NCBI RefSeq assembly: GCF_000971255.1
Contig: NZ_BBMC01000002.1
Span: forward strand, 186,001 to 250,000
DNA length: 64,000 nucleotides
Reading direction: 5' to 3'
From: Demequina rhizosphaerae
GTDB taxonomy: Bacteria > Actinomycetota > Actinomycetes > Actinomycetales > Demequinaceae
The notes beneath the pieces were generated by a model. That model saw only the letters and a list, made by a program, of their open reading frames with translations, was not told the origin of the DNA and made no database searches. This document shows positions 1 to 9,072 of this stretch, piece by piece. Position 1 is the first letter of the stretch. The number at the start of each line of letters is the position of its first letter. Position numbers and translations under genes: made by a program.

Positions 1-1203
1 GTACGCGCCCAGCGACTCGATGTCGTGGTACTCGTCGATCGACGTGAAGCCGGCGTTCGTCATGCCGATCTCCTCGCCCTGGTAGATGTACGGCGTGCCG
101 CGCATGAGGTGCAGCACCGCGGCGAGGGCCTTGGCGGACGCGGCCCAGTGGTCGCGGTCGTCGCCGAAGCGCGACACGACGCGGGGCTGGTCGTGGTTGT
201 CCCAGTACAGCGAGTTCCACCCGCGCTCCGCGAGCGCCGCCTGCCAGCGCCCGAGGATCGACTTGAGGCGCACGAGGTCGAGCGGCTGGGGGTCGAACTT
301 GCCGAGCGGGCCGTGGTCCACGTCGACGTGCTCGAACTGGAACACCATGTCGACCTCGCGGCGCGCGGCGTCGGTGAAGAGCACCGCGTCGTCCACCGTG
401 ACCCCGGGCATCTCGCCCACGGTGAGGAAGCGCCCCTCCCGCCCCTCGAACACCTCGCGGTGCATCTCGTGGAGGAACTCGTGGTTGCGCGGGCCGCACG
501 CGTACAGCGGGAAGCCGTTGCCGAGCCCGCCAGGCAACGGCTCGCCGTCGCGCAGCGGCAGGGTCTTCGAGATGAGGTTGATGACGTCCATCCGGAAGCC
601 GTCGACGCCGCGGTCGAGCCACCAGTTCATCATCGCGTAGACGGCGTGGCGGACCTCGGGGTTCTCCCAGTTGAGGTCCGGCTGCTTCTGGTGGAACAGG
701 TGGAGGTAGTACTCCCCCGACTCCTCGTCGAAGGCCCACGACGGGCCCGAGAAGAAGGCGCGCCAGTTGGTCGGCTCGGCGCCCGTGCCGCCGGGCTCGA
801 AGCCCTCGCGCGGCGGCCGCCACCAGTACCAGTCGCGCTTGGGGCTGCGCTTCGACGAGCGCGACTCGAGGAACCACGGGTGCTCGTCCGACGTGTGGTT
901 GACCACGAGGTCCATGACGATCTTCATGCCGCGCGCGTGCGCCGCCGTGAGCAGCGCGTCGAAGTCCTCGAGGTCGCCGAACGTCGGGTCGATGGCCTGG
1001 TAGTCGGAGATGTCGTAGCCGTTGTCGGCCTGCGGCGACGCGTAGATGGGCGACAGCCAGATGACGTCGACGCCCAGCCACTCGAGGTGGTCGAGCCGCG
1101 ACCGGATCCCCTGCAGATCGCCGATGCCGTCGCCGTCCGAGTCCTGGAAGCTCCGCGGGTACACCTGGTACACCACCGCGGACTTCCACCAGTCGTCGCT
1201 CAC
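1..1203 (-). CDS. GH13 alpha-glucosidase, 3' part cut by window edge
   Basis: Hydrolyses alpha-glucosidic bonds of short malto- or isomalto-oligosaccharides in the cytoplasm. Only the first 401 codons are present; the gene runs past position 1. The translation starts VSDDWWKSAVVYQVYPRSF and has the GH13 signature regions: DLVVNHTSDEHPWF near residue 100, GFRMDV with nucleophile D206, GEMPG with acid/base E264, and NHDQPR with transition-state D338. The GTG at 1203 is chosen because GAGAGGAGAGG lies just upstream. Region I and the oligo-1,6-glucosidase-like N-terminus suggest a MalL/AglA-type enzyme, but substrate cannot be read from the sequence. It may work with MalQ at 15.2 kb. The next gene upstream, the ABC exporter, is 33 bp away on the same strand. 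Confidence 0.92.
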   Translation of the reverse strand, partial: MSDDWWKSAVVYQVYPRSFQDSDGDGIGDLQGIRSRLDHLEWLGVDVIWLSPIYASPQADNGYDISDYQAIDPTFGDLEDFDALLTAAHARGMKIVMDLVVNHTSDEHPWFLESRSSKRSPKRDWYWWRPPREGFEPGGTGAEPTNWRAFFSGPSWAFDEESGEYYLHLFHQKQPDLNWENPEVRHAVYAMMNWWLDRGVDGFRMDVINLISKTLPLRDGEPLPGGLGNGFPLYACGPRNHEFLHEMHREVFEGREGRFLTVGEMPGVTVDDAVLFTDAARREVDMVFQFEHVDVDHGPLGKFDPQPLDLVRLKSILGRWQAALAERGWNSLYWDNHDQPRVVSRFGDDRDHWAASAKALAAVLHLMRGTPYIYQGEEIGMTNAGFTSIDEYHDIESLGAY

Positions 1204-1236
1204 GGCCTCTCCTCTCGCCTCGTCGCCTCACCCACC

Positions 1237-3120
1237 CTAGTCGGACTGGCGCGCCGCGAGCCGGGCGTAGAGGCCGTCCGCCGCGACCAGCGCGGCGTGC
1301 GTGCCGGACTCGACGATGCGGCCGCGCTCGACGACGTGGATGACGTCCGCGTCGCGGATGGTGGAGAGACGATGCGCGACCACGAGGGTGGTGCGGCCCT
1401 CCGCCGCGCGGTCGAGGGCGGCCTGGACCACGTGCTCCGAGACCGTGTCGAGGGCGCTCGTCGCCTCGTCGAGCAGCAGCACGGGCGGGTCCTTGAGCAG
1501 CACGCGCGCGATCGCGACGCGCTGCTTCTCGCCGCCGGAGAGCCGGTAGCCGCGCTCCCCCACGATCGTGTCGTAGCCGTCCTCGAAGCCCAGGATCGCG
1601 TCGTGGATGTCGGCGCGCCGGCACGCGTCCTCGAGCTCGGCATCCGTCGCGTCGGGACGCGCGTAGCGGAGGTTCTCGGCGATGCTCGCGTGGAAGAGGT
1701 ACGTCTCCTGGCTCACCACGCCCACGTGGTCGACCACGGACTCGTGGCGCAGCCGTCGCACGTCCTCGCCGGCGAAGCGCACCTCGCCGGCGGTCGCCTC
1801 GTGCAGGCGCGCGGCGAGGTAGACGATCGTGGTCTTGCCCGCGCCGGAGGGGCCGACGAAGGCGTGCGTGGTGCCCGGCTCGACGCGGAAGGACACCCCG
1901 TCCAGGGTGGGCGGCGCATCGTCCCGTGCCCCGGGATAGCGGAAGACGACGTCGCGGAACTCGACGGCGCCCAGGGGTCCCGGGGCGTCCTCGACCGCGA
2001 CCGCGTCGTCGGCGTCGCGGATCGCGGGCTCGAGGTCGAGGTACTCGAAGATGCGCGCGAAGAGGGCGCGCGAGGTCTGCACCTCGAGCGCGACCCGCAT
2101 GAGCGCCATGAGCGGGAACAGCAGGCGCGCCTGGACGGCCGTGAACGCGACGATGGTGCCCGCCGTGAGGGCGGTCGAGCCGCGGCTCATGAGCACGCCG
2201 GCCGCGAGGTAGATGACCGCCGGGACCGAGGACATCATCACCGACACGAGCCCGAAGAACCACTGGCCGGTCATCGCCTGCTGGACCTGGAGGCGGATCT
2301 GGGTGGCGTTCTCCTTGCGGAAGCGGTCGGTCTCGAGGCGCTGCCGGTTGTAGACCTTCGACAGCATGATGCCGCTGACGGACAGCGTCTCCTGGGTGAT
2401 CGCAGTGAGCTCGGACAGCGACTCCTGCGTGCGGGCCGCGATGCGCGCGCGGATCCGTCCCACGCGCCGCTGCACCACCACGAGCGCGGGCATGAGGATC
2501 ACCGCGAGCACCGTGAGGCGCCAGTCGAGCAGCACCATCGCGACGAGGCTCGCGGCGACGGTGACGGTGTTGCCGACGATGCTCGACACGAACGTGGTGA
2601 GCACGCCCGAGACGCCGCCGACGTCGTTCTGGAGGCGCGACTGGATCACGCCGGTCTTGGTGCGCGTGAAGAACGCGAGCTCCATCGACTGGAGGCGCGC
2701 GAACAGCCGCTCGCGCAGGTCGCCGGTGACGCGGTTGCCCACCGAGGACGTGAGGTACGTCTGCCAGATCTGCAGGCCCGCGGCGACGAGGTAGATGGCG
2801 ATCATGATGCCGACGAGCTCCGCGAGCAGCCCGAGACGCAGGCCTCCGCTCGACGGGAACAGCGCGTCGTCGAAGATGCGCTCGACGATGAGCGGCGGGA
2901 TCACGGTCGCGCCCGCGGCCGCGACCACGAGGATCGCGGTGGTGAGCAGCGCACCGCGGTAGGGCCGGAACAGCGCGACGACGCGCGGCCACAGGTCGGG
3001 GATGTCCGGGGCCTCCGCGTTGAGGGCGCGCTGCGCCTCCTCGTCGCGGCTGGCGATGCCGCGACCCGGCATGCCGCCCATGGCGGCGCGGCGGCTCCCG
3101 GCGGGAGCGGGATGGCTCAT
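1237..3120 (-). CDS. ABC exporter, fused membrane and ATPase domains
   Basis: A 627-residue type I exporter half-transporter that should act as a dimer in the membrane. An N-terminal cytoplasmic stretch of about 50 residues is followed by a six-helix ABC transmembrane domain (about 55-340) and an ATPase domain with Walker A GPSGAGKTT (about 420), signature LSGGEKQRV (about 525) and Walker B VLLLDEATSALD. Substrate is unknown; the order and motifs match MsbA/LmrA-like multidrug or lipid exporters. There is no partner half-transporter next door, so a homodimer is likely. One GCATCGTCC copy (1916-1924) lies inside the gene, where it encodes part of RDDAPP. Confidence 0.93.
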   Translation of the reverse strand: MSHPAPAGSRRAAMGGMPGRGIASRDEEAQRALNAEAPDIPDLWPRVVALFRPYRGALLTTAILVVAAAGATVIPPLIVERIFDDALFPSSGGLRLGLLAELVGIMIAIYLVAAGLQIWQTYLTSSVGNRVTGDLRERLFARLQSMELAFFTRTKTGVIQSRLQNDVGGVSGVLTTFVSSIVGNTVTVAASLVAMVLLDWRLTVLAVILMPALVVVQRRVGRIRARIAARTQESLSELTAITQETLSVSGIMLSKVYNRQRLETDRFRKENATQIRLQVQQAMTGQWFFGLVSVMMSSVPAVIYLAAGVLMSRGSTALTAGTIVAFTAVQARLLFPLMALMRVALEVQTSRALFARIFEYLDLEPAIRDADDAVAVEDAPGPLGAVEFRDVVFRYPGARDDAPPTLDGVSFRVEPGTTHAFVGPSGAGKTTIVYLAARLHEATAGEVRFAGEDVRRLRHESVVDHVGVVSQETYLFHASIAENLRYARPDATDAELEDACRRADIHDAILGFEDGYDTIVGERGYRLSGGEKQRVAIARVLLKDPPVLLLDEATSALDTVSEHVVQAALDRAAEGRTTLVVAHRLSTIRDADVIHVVERGRIVESGTHAALVAADGLYARLAARQSD

Positions 3121-3250
3121 GTCGACAGCCTAGGTCCCCTGGCAGACGGCGAAGTGTAGGGCTTTGGTGACAATTGCGCGTTCCGAGATGTTTTACCCCT
3201 AACGTGGCGTTCCGGACCCACCCCGGGGTCCGACGTGAGGAAGGAACGCA

Positions 3251-4132
3251 ATGACCCGCAGGATCCTTACCCTGGGCACCGTCGCCGCCGCCACCCTGGC
3301 AGCAGCGGTCGCCACCCCCGCGGCCGCCGTGACCGACGGCGACTTCGACGGGAACGGCCACCCCAACGTCGGGATGATCGTCTTCTACGCGCCCGACGGC
3401 GCCGGCGACGTCCACCGCTACCGGTGCAGCGCGACCCTCGTCTCCGAGACCGTCCTCCTCACCGCCGCGCACTGCACGGACGGCACCGTGGGCGACACGA
3501 TCGTGAGCTTCGACCCGGTCATCGCCGAGGAGCCGCCGAGCGGCCTGCCCGAGGCCGACCCCGCGACCGGCTACGTCGGCGACCAGGTCGACGAGCAGGG
3601 ACGCACGTGGGAGGCCGGCACCGCCCACACGGCGCCGGGCTACTCCGACTTCACCGACCTCAAGAACTGGAACGACTACGGCGTCGTCGTGCTCGACGAC
3701 CCCATCACCGACATCGAGCCCGCGACGGTCGCGCCCACCGGCTACCTCGACACGTTCAAGCAGCCCGCGCTCAACAAGACGATCTTCACGACCGTCGGCT
3801 ACGGCACCGAGGTCCGCAAGGCCGAGAGCGGCCCGCAGAAGCCCACGCCGATGTCGTACCCGATCATCCGCCGCGTCGCGCAGGAGCCCGGCCAGAAGCT
3901 CACGCCGCAGATCCTGCAGGTCAACGGCAACGGCAAGGACAACCGCGGCACCGGCGGCACGTGCTTCGGCGACTCGGGCGGCCCGACCTTCAAGGACGGC
4001 TACCTGGTCGCGGTGACCAGCTACGGCTACACGTCCAACTGCCGCTACCTCGACGGCCTCCAGCGCGTCGACATCGACGAGGCGGCCGCCTTCCTCGCCG
4101 ACTTCGGGGTCGAGCCCGCCACGCTCGGCTGA
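3251..4132 (+). CDS. secreted trypsin-like serine protease
   Basis: A 293-residue chymotrypsin-fold (S1) protease. It opens with a signal peptide, MTRRILTLGT followed by an Ala-rich core and an AxA cleavage site near residue 26, so the enzyme is exported. The catalytic triad is visible: TAAHC (H74), NDYGVVVLDD (D142) and GDSGGP (S242). The C58/C75 and C238 region cysteines fit family disulfides. The start has GAGGAAGGAACGCA before ATG. Regulated secreted proteases are common in actinobacteria; its substrate is unknown. It is divergent from the ABC exporter and followed by a strong hairpin. Confidence 0.93.
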   Translation: MTRRILTLGTVAAATLAAAVATPAAAVTDGDFDGNGHPNVGMIVFYAPDGAGDVHRYRCSATLVSETVLLTAAHCTDGTVGDTIVSFDPVIAEEPPSGLPEADPATGYVGDQVDEQGRTWEAGTAHTAPGYSDFTDLKNWNDYGVVVLDDPITDIEPATVAPTGYLDTFKQPALNKTIFTTVGYGTEVRKAESGPQKPTPMSYPIIRRVAQEPGQKLTPQILQVNGNGKDNRGTGGTCFGDSGGPTFKDGYLVAVTSYGYTSNCRYLDGLQRVDIDEAAAFLADFGVEPATLG

Positions 4133-4144
4133 CCCGCGCATCGT

Positions 4145-4179
4145 CCGGCGGCCGTCCCCACGCCGGGGGCGGCCGCCGG
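4145..4179 (+). terminator. hairpin after the protease gene
   Basis: Arms 4145-4153 and 4171-4179 are perfect 9-bp complements (CCGGCGGCC/GGCCGCCGG) with a further partial inner C-run/G-run stem. There is no U-tract, as is usual in high-GC actinobacteria. A GCATCGTCC copy (4138-4146) abuts its left side. Confidence 0.65.
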
Positions 4180-4198
4180 CCCGTGCCACACTGGCGGC

Positions 4199-4675
4199 AT
4201 GCCCGCCGCCCTCCCGTCGATCGCCTTCTTCGAGCCCCGCATCCCCGAGAACACGGGCAACGCGATCCGCCTGTCCGCCGTCACGGGCGCGCCGCTGCGC
4301 CTGGTCGAGCCGCTCGGCTTCGAGCTCGAGGACTCGAAGCTCCGCCGCGCCGGGCTGGACTACCACGACCTTGCGAACGTCACCGTGCACCCCGACCTCG
4401 ACGCGATGCTCGACGCGCTGCCGGAGGCGCGCGTCTTCGCGTTCACCGCGCGGGCCGGCACCACCTACACCGACGTCGCGTACGAGCCGGGCGACATCCT
4501 GCTGTTCGGGCCCGAGCCCACGGGGCTGCCGCAGGAGGTCATGGACCACCCACGGGTGACGTCGCTCGTGAGGATCCCGATGCTGGCGAGCCGCCGCTCG
4601 CTCAACCTCGCGAACTGCGCGTCGATCGTCATCTACGAGGCCGCGCGCCAGCTCGGCTTCGGCGACATGGAGTGA
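4199..4675 (+). CDS. trmL: tRNA (cytidine(34)-2'-O)-methyltransferase
   Basis: A 158-residue SPOUT-class enzyme that 2'-O-methylates the wobble base of tRNA-Leu isoacceptors using S-adenosylmethionine. Family marks visible in order: FEPRIPENTGNAIR at the N-terminus, LRRAGLDYH, LLFGPEPTGLP, and the knot-forming end IPMLASRRSLNLANCASI followed by YEAARQ. Length matches bacterial TrmL (about 155). CACACT lies six bases before the ATG, so the mRNA may be leaderless. It converges on the MarR gene only 7 bp away. Confidence 0.95.
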   Translation: MPAALPSIAFFEPRIPENTGNAIRLSAVTGAPLRLVEPLGFELEDSKLRRAGLDYHDLANVTVHPDLDAMLDALPEARVFAFTARAGTTYTDVAYEPGDILLFGPEPTGLPQEVMDHPRVTSLVRIPMLASRRSLNLANCASIVIYEAARQLGFGDME

Positions 4676-4682
4676 GCCGGGG

Positions 4683-5138
4683 CTAGATCCCCAGCTCGCG
4701 CAGCTCGGTGACCTCGGGCTCGCCGGCGGCGCGCGCGAAGGCCTCCATGCCCGCCCGCACCGCCTCCTGGTCCTCCGGCGAGGCGGACTCGAGCACGTCT
4801 CGCAGCAGCGCGCGGCGCGTCTCCGTCACGGTCGCCACGAGCTCTGCGCCCGCCTCGGAGAGGTCGACGTGCACCTCGCGCCGGTTGTCGGGCGCCTCGC
4901 CGCGCGTGATCCAGCCGCCGGCCCGGAGGCGCTCGACCGTGCGGGTGAGCGTCGACGGGTGGATGCCGATGCGGTCCGCGAGGTCGCCCATGCGCTGCGG
5001 TCCAGCCGTGGACAGCACGACGAGGACGCGGAACTGGGGCACGGTCACCTCGGCGAGCGCCGGGGCGAGCGAGCGGGCGACGATGCCGAGCAGGGCACGG
5101 GAGGCGACGAGGGTCGCGGCGGTGGCGTCGGTGGGCAC
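4683..5138 (-). CDS. MarR-family transcriptional regulator
   Basis: A 151-residue winged-helix regulator. The core is VTVPQFRVLVVLSTAGPQ, then the recognition region GDLADRIGIHPSTLTRTVER and the wing around ITRGEAPDNRREVHV. I chose the GTG at 5138 because a perfect TACGGT lies six bases upstream (leaderless start) and the resulting length is typical of MarR. An in-frame ATG at 5162 with AGAGGTG upstream is the alternative. It is divergent from the ClC gene, and a TTG-N8-CAA palindrome between them is a plausible operator, so it probably controls itself and the channel. Confidence 0.88.
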   Translation of the reverse strand: MPTDATAATLVASRALLGIVARSLAPALAEVTVPQFRVLVVLSTAGPQRMGDLADRIGIHPSTLTRTVERLRAGGWITRGEAPDNRREVHVDLSEAGAELVATVTETRRALLRDVLESASPEDQEAVRAGMEAFARAAGEPEVTELRELGI

Positions 5139-5144
5139 GCCTCC

Positions 5145-5150
5145 ACCGTA
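5145..5150 (-). promoter_or_regulatory. leaderless promoter -10 of marR gene
   Basis: TACGGT on the minus strand (fits TANNNT), six bases before the GTG at 5138. Confidence 0.55.
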
Positions 5151-5185
5151 GCGCCCGCGCATCCGCACCTCTGCTAGGGTCCAAA

Positions 5186-5203
5186 GGTTGCTTCCGTACA
5201 ACC
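5186..5203. promoter_or_regulatory. candidate MarR operator
   Basis: GGTTG-N8-CAACC, a perfect 5+5 inverted repeat between the divergent MarR and ClC genes. The TTG-N8-CAA core resembles known MarR-family sites. The assignment to this regulator is inference. Confidence 0.5.
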
Positions 5204-5217
5204 GTGAGGATGTCCCG

Positions 5218-6978
5218 TTGTCCGCGCATGCCGCCACCCGGGCCGAGCGCCCGTGGTCGTTCGCCCGCCTCCGCCGCTCCGAGAACACGGTGCTCATCGC
5301 CCTCGCACTCGTCGTAGGCATCCTCGGCGGCTTCGGCGCGATCGCCTTCCGCTGGCTCGTCGAGACCGCCACCTGGATCTTCACCGGGCACGCGGACTAC
5401 GCCGGCACCACCGGCCACCCCGCCCACCCGTGGCTGCCGTGGCTCGGCGGCTTCTTCGTCGTGCTCGCCCCGGTCGTCGGCGGGCTCATCTACGGCCCGC
5501 TCGTGCAGCGGTTCGCGCGCGAGGCGCGCGGCCACGGCGTGCCCGAGGTCATGTACGCGATCCACCGCCGCGGGGGACGCATCCCCGCCCGGGTCGCGTT
5601 CGTCAAGGCCCTCGCCTCAGCCGTCACCATCGGCTCGGGCGGCTCCGTGGGACGCGAGGGGCCGATCGTGCAGATCGGCTCCGCGCTGGGCTCGTCGCTC
5701 GCGCGCGCGGCCCGCCTCGACGAGAACGGCGTGCGCATGCTCGTGGCCTGCGGCGCCGCGGGCGGCATCGCGGCCACCTTCAACGCGCCGATCGCGGGCG
5801 TGTTCTTCGCCTTCGAGCTGCTGCTCGGCACGCTCGCGGCGCGCTCGTTCGGCGCGATCGTCATCTCCGCCGTCACCGCATCGGTCATCGGTCGCGTGTT
5901 CCTCGGCGACGAGCCGTTCCTGGTCCTGCCCGAGTTCCACGTGGGCCACCTGGGCGAGTACGGGCTGTACGTGATCCTGGGCGTGCTGGCCGCGCTCGTG
6001 GGCGTGACGTTCACGCGGGTGCTCTACAAGATCGAGGACCTCTGCGACGCGGTGTGGCGCGGCCCCGAGTGGGCGCGCCCCGCGGTCGGCGGCCTCCTGC
6101 TCGGCCTGCTGCTGCTCGCGCTGCCCCAGATGTACGGCGTCGGCTACCCGGTGCTCGAGGGCGCCGTGATGGGCCGGTACGCGATCGGCTTTCTCGTCAT
6201 CCTTCTCGTCGGCAAGATCATCGCCACCTCGCTCACCATCGGCATCGGCGGCTCGGGCGGCGTGTTCGCGCCGTCACTGTTCCTGGGCGCGATGCTCGGC
6301 GCGGCCTTCGGACAGGGCGCCGATGCGCTGCTGCCCGGTCTCGACCTCGACCCGGGCGCGTACGCCGTGGTCGGCATGGCCGCGGTGTTCGCCGGAGCCT
6401 CCCGCGCGCCCATCACCGCGGTGCTCATCCTCTTCGAGCTCAGCGGCGAGTACACGATCATCCTGCCGCTCATGCTCGCCGTCGCCGTGTCGACGCTGCT
6501 GTCCGGCGCGCTGTCGCACGACTCGATCTACACGCTCAAGCTGCGCCGCCGCGGCATCGACATCTCGCGGCGCGCCGACACCCGGGCCCTCCACGGCTCG
6601 ACCGTCGGCGAGCTCATGACCGCCGCTCCCCCGACGCTGCGCCGCGGACTTCCCGCGGCGGACGCCGTCGGCGCGCTCGTGGCCGCGCGCCGGCACACGC
6701 TGCCGGTCGTCGACCGCGACGGCCGGTACCTCGGCGTCGTCACCTCGTCCGCTGCGGCCGGCGCGGTGACGTCGGACGACGACGCGGCCGAGGTCATCGT
6801 CGGCCAGCTGCTCGAGAGACGCGCGGGCGTCGCGCCCACGGACGCGGTCGAGGACGTGCTCGAGGGGCTGCTCGACGAGGAGGGCGCGGACGGCCTCGCG
6901 GTCGTCGAGGGCGGCGCGCTCGTCGGGTGGCTGCAGCAGGACGCGGTGCTGCGCCGGCTCGCCTCCGCGTCCGTGTGA
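5218..6978 (+). CDS. ClC-family chloride channel/antiporter with CBS domains
   Basis: A 586-residue membrane protein with ten or more hydrophobic helices followed by paired CBS domains (about 460-586). The ClC filter motifs are present: GSGGSVGREGPIVQIGSA with the gating glutamate at about residue 147, and GIGGSGGVFAPSLFLGA. The external glutamate suggests H+/Cl- exchange, but the internal proton glutamate could not be placed with confidence. I chose TTG 5218 because GAGGA lies upstream and the more upstream in-frame TTG at 5188 would sit inside the operator. It may take part in acid or osmotic balance. Confidence 0.9.
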   Translation: MSAHAATRAERPWSFARLRRSENTVLIALALVVGILGGFGAIAFRWLVETATWIFTGHADYAGTTGHPAHPWLPWLGGFFVVLAPVVGGLIYGPLVQRFAREARGHGVPEVMYAIHRRGGRIPARVAFVKALASAVTIGSGGSVGREGPIVQIGSALGSSLARAARLDENGVRMLVACGAAGGIAATFNAPIAGVFFAFELLLGTLAARSFGAIVISAVTASVIGRVFLGDEPFLVLPEFHVGHLGEYGLYVILGVLAALVGVTFTRVLYKIEDLCDAVWRGPEWARPAVGGLLLGLLLLALPQMYGVGYPVLEGAVMGRYAIGFLVILLVGKIIATSLTIGIGGSGGVFAPSLFLGAMLGAAFGQGADALLPGLDLDPGAYAVVGMAAVFAGASRAPITAVLILFELSGEYTIILPLMLAVAVSTLLSGALSHDSIYTLKLRRRGIDISRRADTRALHGSTVGELMTAAPPTLRRGLPAADAVGALVAARRHTLPVVDRDGRYLGVVTSSAAAGAVTSDDDAAEVIVGQLLERRAGVAPTDAVEDVLEGLLDEEGADGLAVVEGGALVGWLQQDAVLRRLASASV

Positions 6979-7046
6979 CATGGCCCGGCGTCGTCCGCAC
7001 CGGCCCGCGCGGTTGCTAACCTCTTCGTGATCGAAGGGACCCCCGC

Positions 7047-7634
7047 ATGACGCTTCGCCTCCTGCCCGCCTGGACCGCCGCCGCCGTCGGCGCCGCGGTG
7101 GTGCTCGCCGGCTGCACGCCGCTGGCCTCGGACGCCGAGCCCAGCGCGGACGCGTCGTCGCTGGCGGACCCGAGCCTCTCGGCCGTCGCCGTCGCGCCCG
7201 CCGGAACCCCGGACCCGTGCGACATGATCACGCTCAAGAAGCTCAACGGCATCGTCGACGTGAAGATGGCCGACGGCGAGTTCAACTCGAGCCTGTCGTA
7301 CGAGGGCCGCAACATCTGCGAGTGGCGCCCCAAGAACGAGGAGCGCTCCGAGCCGCGCGTCCAGGTGGAGATCAACTGGGAGTACCCGGACCCCGAGGCG
7401 CACCAGGCGATCGCCGAGGGCGTGTTCGGCAGGACCGTGAAGCCGGGCGGCAAGATCAAGAACGCCGACTACGCGTACGCGCTGCCGGGCCGCCGCACCA
7501 TCGGCATGGGCGTGGGCGACTACTTCGTCAAGGTCTCGTTCATCCAGCCGAACCGCAAGGGCGCACCGGACATCACCCTCAAGCTGGCGCGCGCGGTCTC
7601 GTCCACGCTCGCCGAGGAGATCGGCGCGGCCTGA
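7047..7634 (+). CDS. DUF3558-like lipoprotein
   Basis: A 195-residue surface lipoprotein with signal peptide and lipobox VVLAGC (Cys about 23), then an Ala/Ser-rich linker and a domain beginning DPCDMITLKKLNGI. DPC plus a later NICEW cysteine is the hallmark of the actinobacterial DUF3558 fold. Function of the family is unknown. GAAGGGACCCCCGC precedes the ATG, and TAACCT (7016-7021) is a likely -10. Confidence 0.82.
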   Translation: MTLRLLPAWTAAAVGAAVVLAGCTPLASDAEPSADASSLADPSLSAVAVAPAGTPDPCDMITLKKLNGIVDVKMADGEFNSSLSYEGRNICEWRPKNEERSEPRVQVEINWEYPDPEAHQAIAEGVFGRTVKPGGKIKNADYAYALPGRRTIGMGVGDYFVKVSFIQPNRKGAPDITLKLARAVSSTLAEEIGAA

Positions 7635-7661
7635 CCGCTCGCCGCATCGTCCCCGCGGACG

Positions 7662-9041
7662 CTACGGCGTCGGCGCCTTCGCGTCGTACTCGCGCCACGC
7701 CCGCTGCGCGCGGGTGAGGATCGCGATGAGCGCGATGATGGCGACGCCGCCGAGCAGCGGCGGGAACCACAGCGCGACCGCGGTCGCGAGGATGCCCGCA
7801 TAGAGGTCGCCGAGGCGGGGCCCGCCCGTCACGACGACGATGAAGACGCCCTGGAGGCGACCGCGCATCTCGTCGGGCGCGGCGGTGATGATCATGGTCT
7901 GGCGGAAGATCGCGCTCACCTCGTCCGAGGCGCCCATGCCGGCCATGCACAGCGCGAGCACGATGAGGGTCGCCCAGTGGACGCCGCCCCAGCCCTCCGC
8001 GGGCTCGTGACCGGTGGCGCCGAGCAGAAGCGTGGTGAGGCCGAACAGCGCCGCGAACAGGCCGAAGAGCTGGATCGCTCGCGAGATCGCGACGCCGTGG
8101 CGGTGCACGCGGGCCACGGGCCCGGAGAACAGGCTCGTGAGCATCGTGCCGATCGCGCCCGCGGCGGTGAGCGCGCCCACGGTCAGCGAGCCGCCGCCGA
8201 CCACCGTCGCACCGAGCGCAGGGAAGAGCACGTACGGCCTGCCGAACGTCATCGCGATGATGTCGACGAGGAAGCTCATGCGGATGTTCGGCGCGTGCCG
8301 GAGGAACGTCAGCCCCTCCTTGAGCACGGGCCAGCCGGCCTCGACCCGCTCGCCCAGCCGCGGCAGCGACGGCAGCATCCACACCCCGAGGAAGCCCGCG
8401 GTGAAGAGCACCGCGTCGATGGTGAAGGTCCACGGCAGGCCCACGCTCGCCGCGAGCACGCCCGCGAGCGCCGGGCCGATGGTGAGCATCGCGCCGAACG
8501 AGATGCCGTTGAGCGCGGTGGCGCGGCTGATCATCTCGGGCGGCAGGATGCGGCCGACCACGGAGCCGCGGGTCGCGTTCGAGACGGTCGACGCGACCGC
8601 GCTGAGCGTCGTGACGACGAAGAACGGCCACACCGCGGCGTGCGTGCCGTCCGCCTGCAGGTGCTGGTCCCAGAAGGACAGGACCGCGAGCGCGATGGTC
8701 GACGCCCATGCCACGAGCGACGAGGAGATGAGCACCTTCCGGCGGTCGAAGACGTCCGCGATCATGCCGCCCCACAGGCCGGCCACGATCATCGGCAGCA
8801 GCGCGATACCGCCCACGAGGCCGACCATGAACGTCGACTCGGTGATCTCGTAGATCTGCAGGCCCACCGCGACCTGCGTCATGAACGCGCCGATCCCGGA
8901 GATCGCGCCGCCGATCCACAGCCGCGCGAACGCGGGGCTCGCCTTGAGCGGCGCGATGTCGACCAGGTGGCGGGACAGCCCGCGGCGGGACGATGCGGGG
9001 GTGGCGGTCTCGGGCGCGGCGCCGGCGGGGTCCTGGGTCAC
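7662..9041 (-). CDS. MFS exporter (EntS-like, MFS_3)
   Basis: A 459-residue protein with about twelve membrane helices. The N-terminal LKASPAFARLWIGGAISGIG and the loop GMIADVFDRRKVLI match the MFS_3 group, which includes enterobactin and macrolide exporters. Substrate unknown. The start is GTG 9041: TAGAAT (9048-9053) lies exactly six bases upstream, suggesting a leaderless mRNA. The gene converges with the lipoprotein, with a small hairpin at 7648-7661 between them, and is followed upstream by a GNAT gene on the same strand. A GGACGATGC copy falls in codons 16-19, where it encodes ASS. Confidence 0.9.
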   Translation of the reverse strand: MTQDPAGAAPETATPASSRRGLSRHLVDIAPLKASPAFARLWIGGAISGIGAFMTQVAVGLQIYEITESTFMVGLVGGIALLPMIVAGLWGGMIADVFDRRKVLISSSLVAWASTIALAVLSFWDQHLQADGTHAAVWPFFVVTTLSAVASTVSNATRGSVVGRILPPEMISRATALNGISFGAMLTIGPALAGVLAASVGLPWTFTIDAVLFTAGFLGVWMLPSLPRLGERVEAGWPVLKEGLTFLRHAPNIRMSFLVDIIAMTFGRPYVLFPALGATVVGGGSLTVGALTAAGAIGTMLTSLFSGPVARVHRHGVAISRAIQLFGLFAALFGLTTLLLGATGHEPAEGWGGVHWATLIVLALCMAGMGASDEVSAIFRQTMIITAAPDEMRGRLQGVFIVVVTGGPRLGDLYAGILATAVALWFPPLLGGVAIIALIAILTRAQRAWREYDAKAPTP

Positions 9042-9047
9042 CGCAGG

Positions 9048-9053
9048 ATTCTA
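9048..9053 (-). promoter_or_regulatory. leaderless promoter -10 of MFS gene
   Basis: TAGAAT on the minus strand, six bases before the GTG start. Confidence 0.55.
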
Positions 9054-9072
9054 GGGCCGGGCCCCGACGGCG

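Noticed and set aside
25..3159. Long plus-strand open frame opposite the alpha-glucosidase and ABC exporter
   Set aside because: Low-complexity shadow translation; the minus strand has complete GH13 and ABC motifs.
3235..4686. Alternative frame over the protease and trmL
   Set aside because: Arg-rich shadow; the true frames have a signal peptide, catalytic triad and SPOUT motifs.
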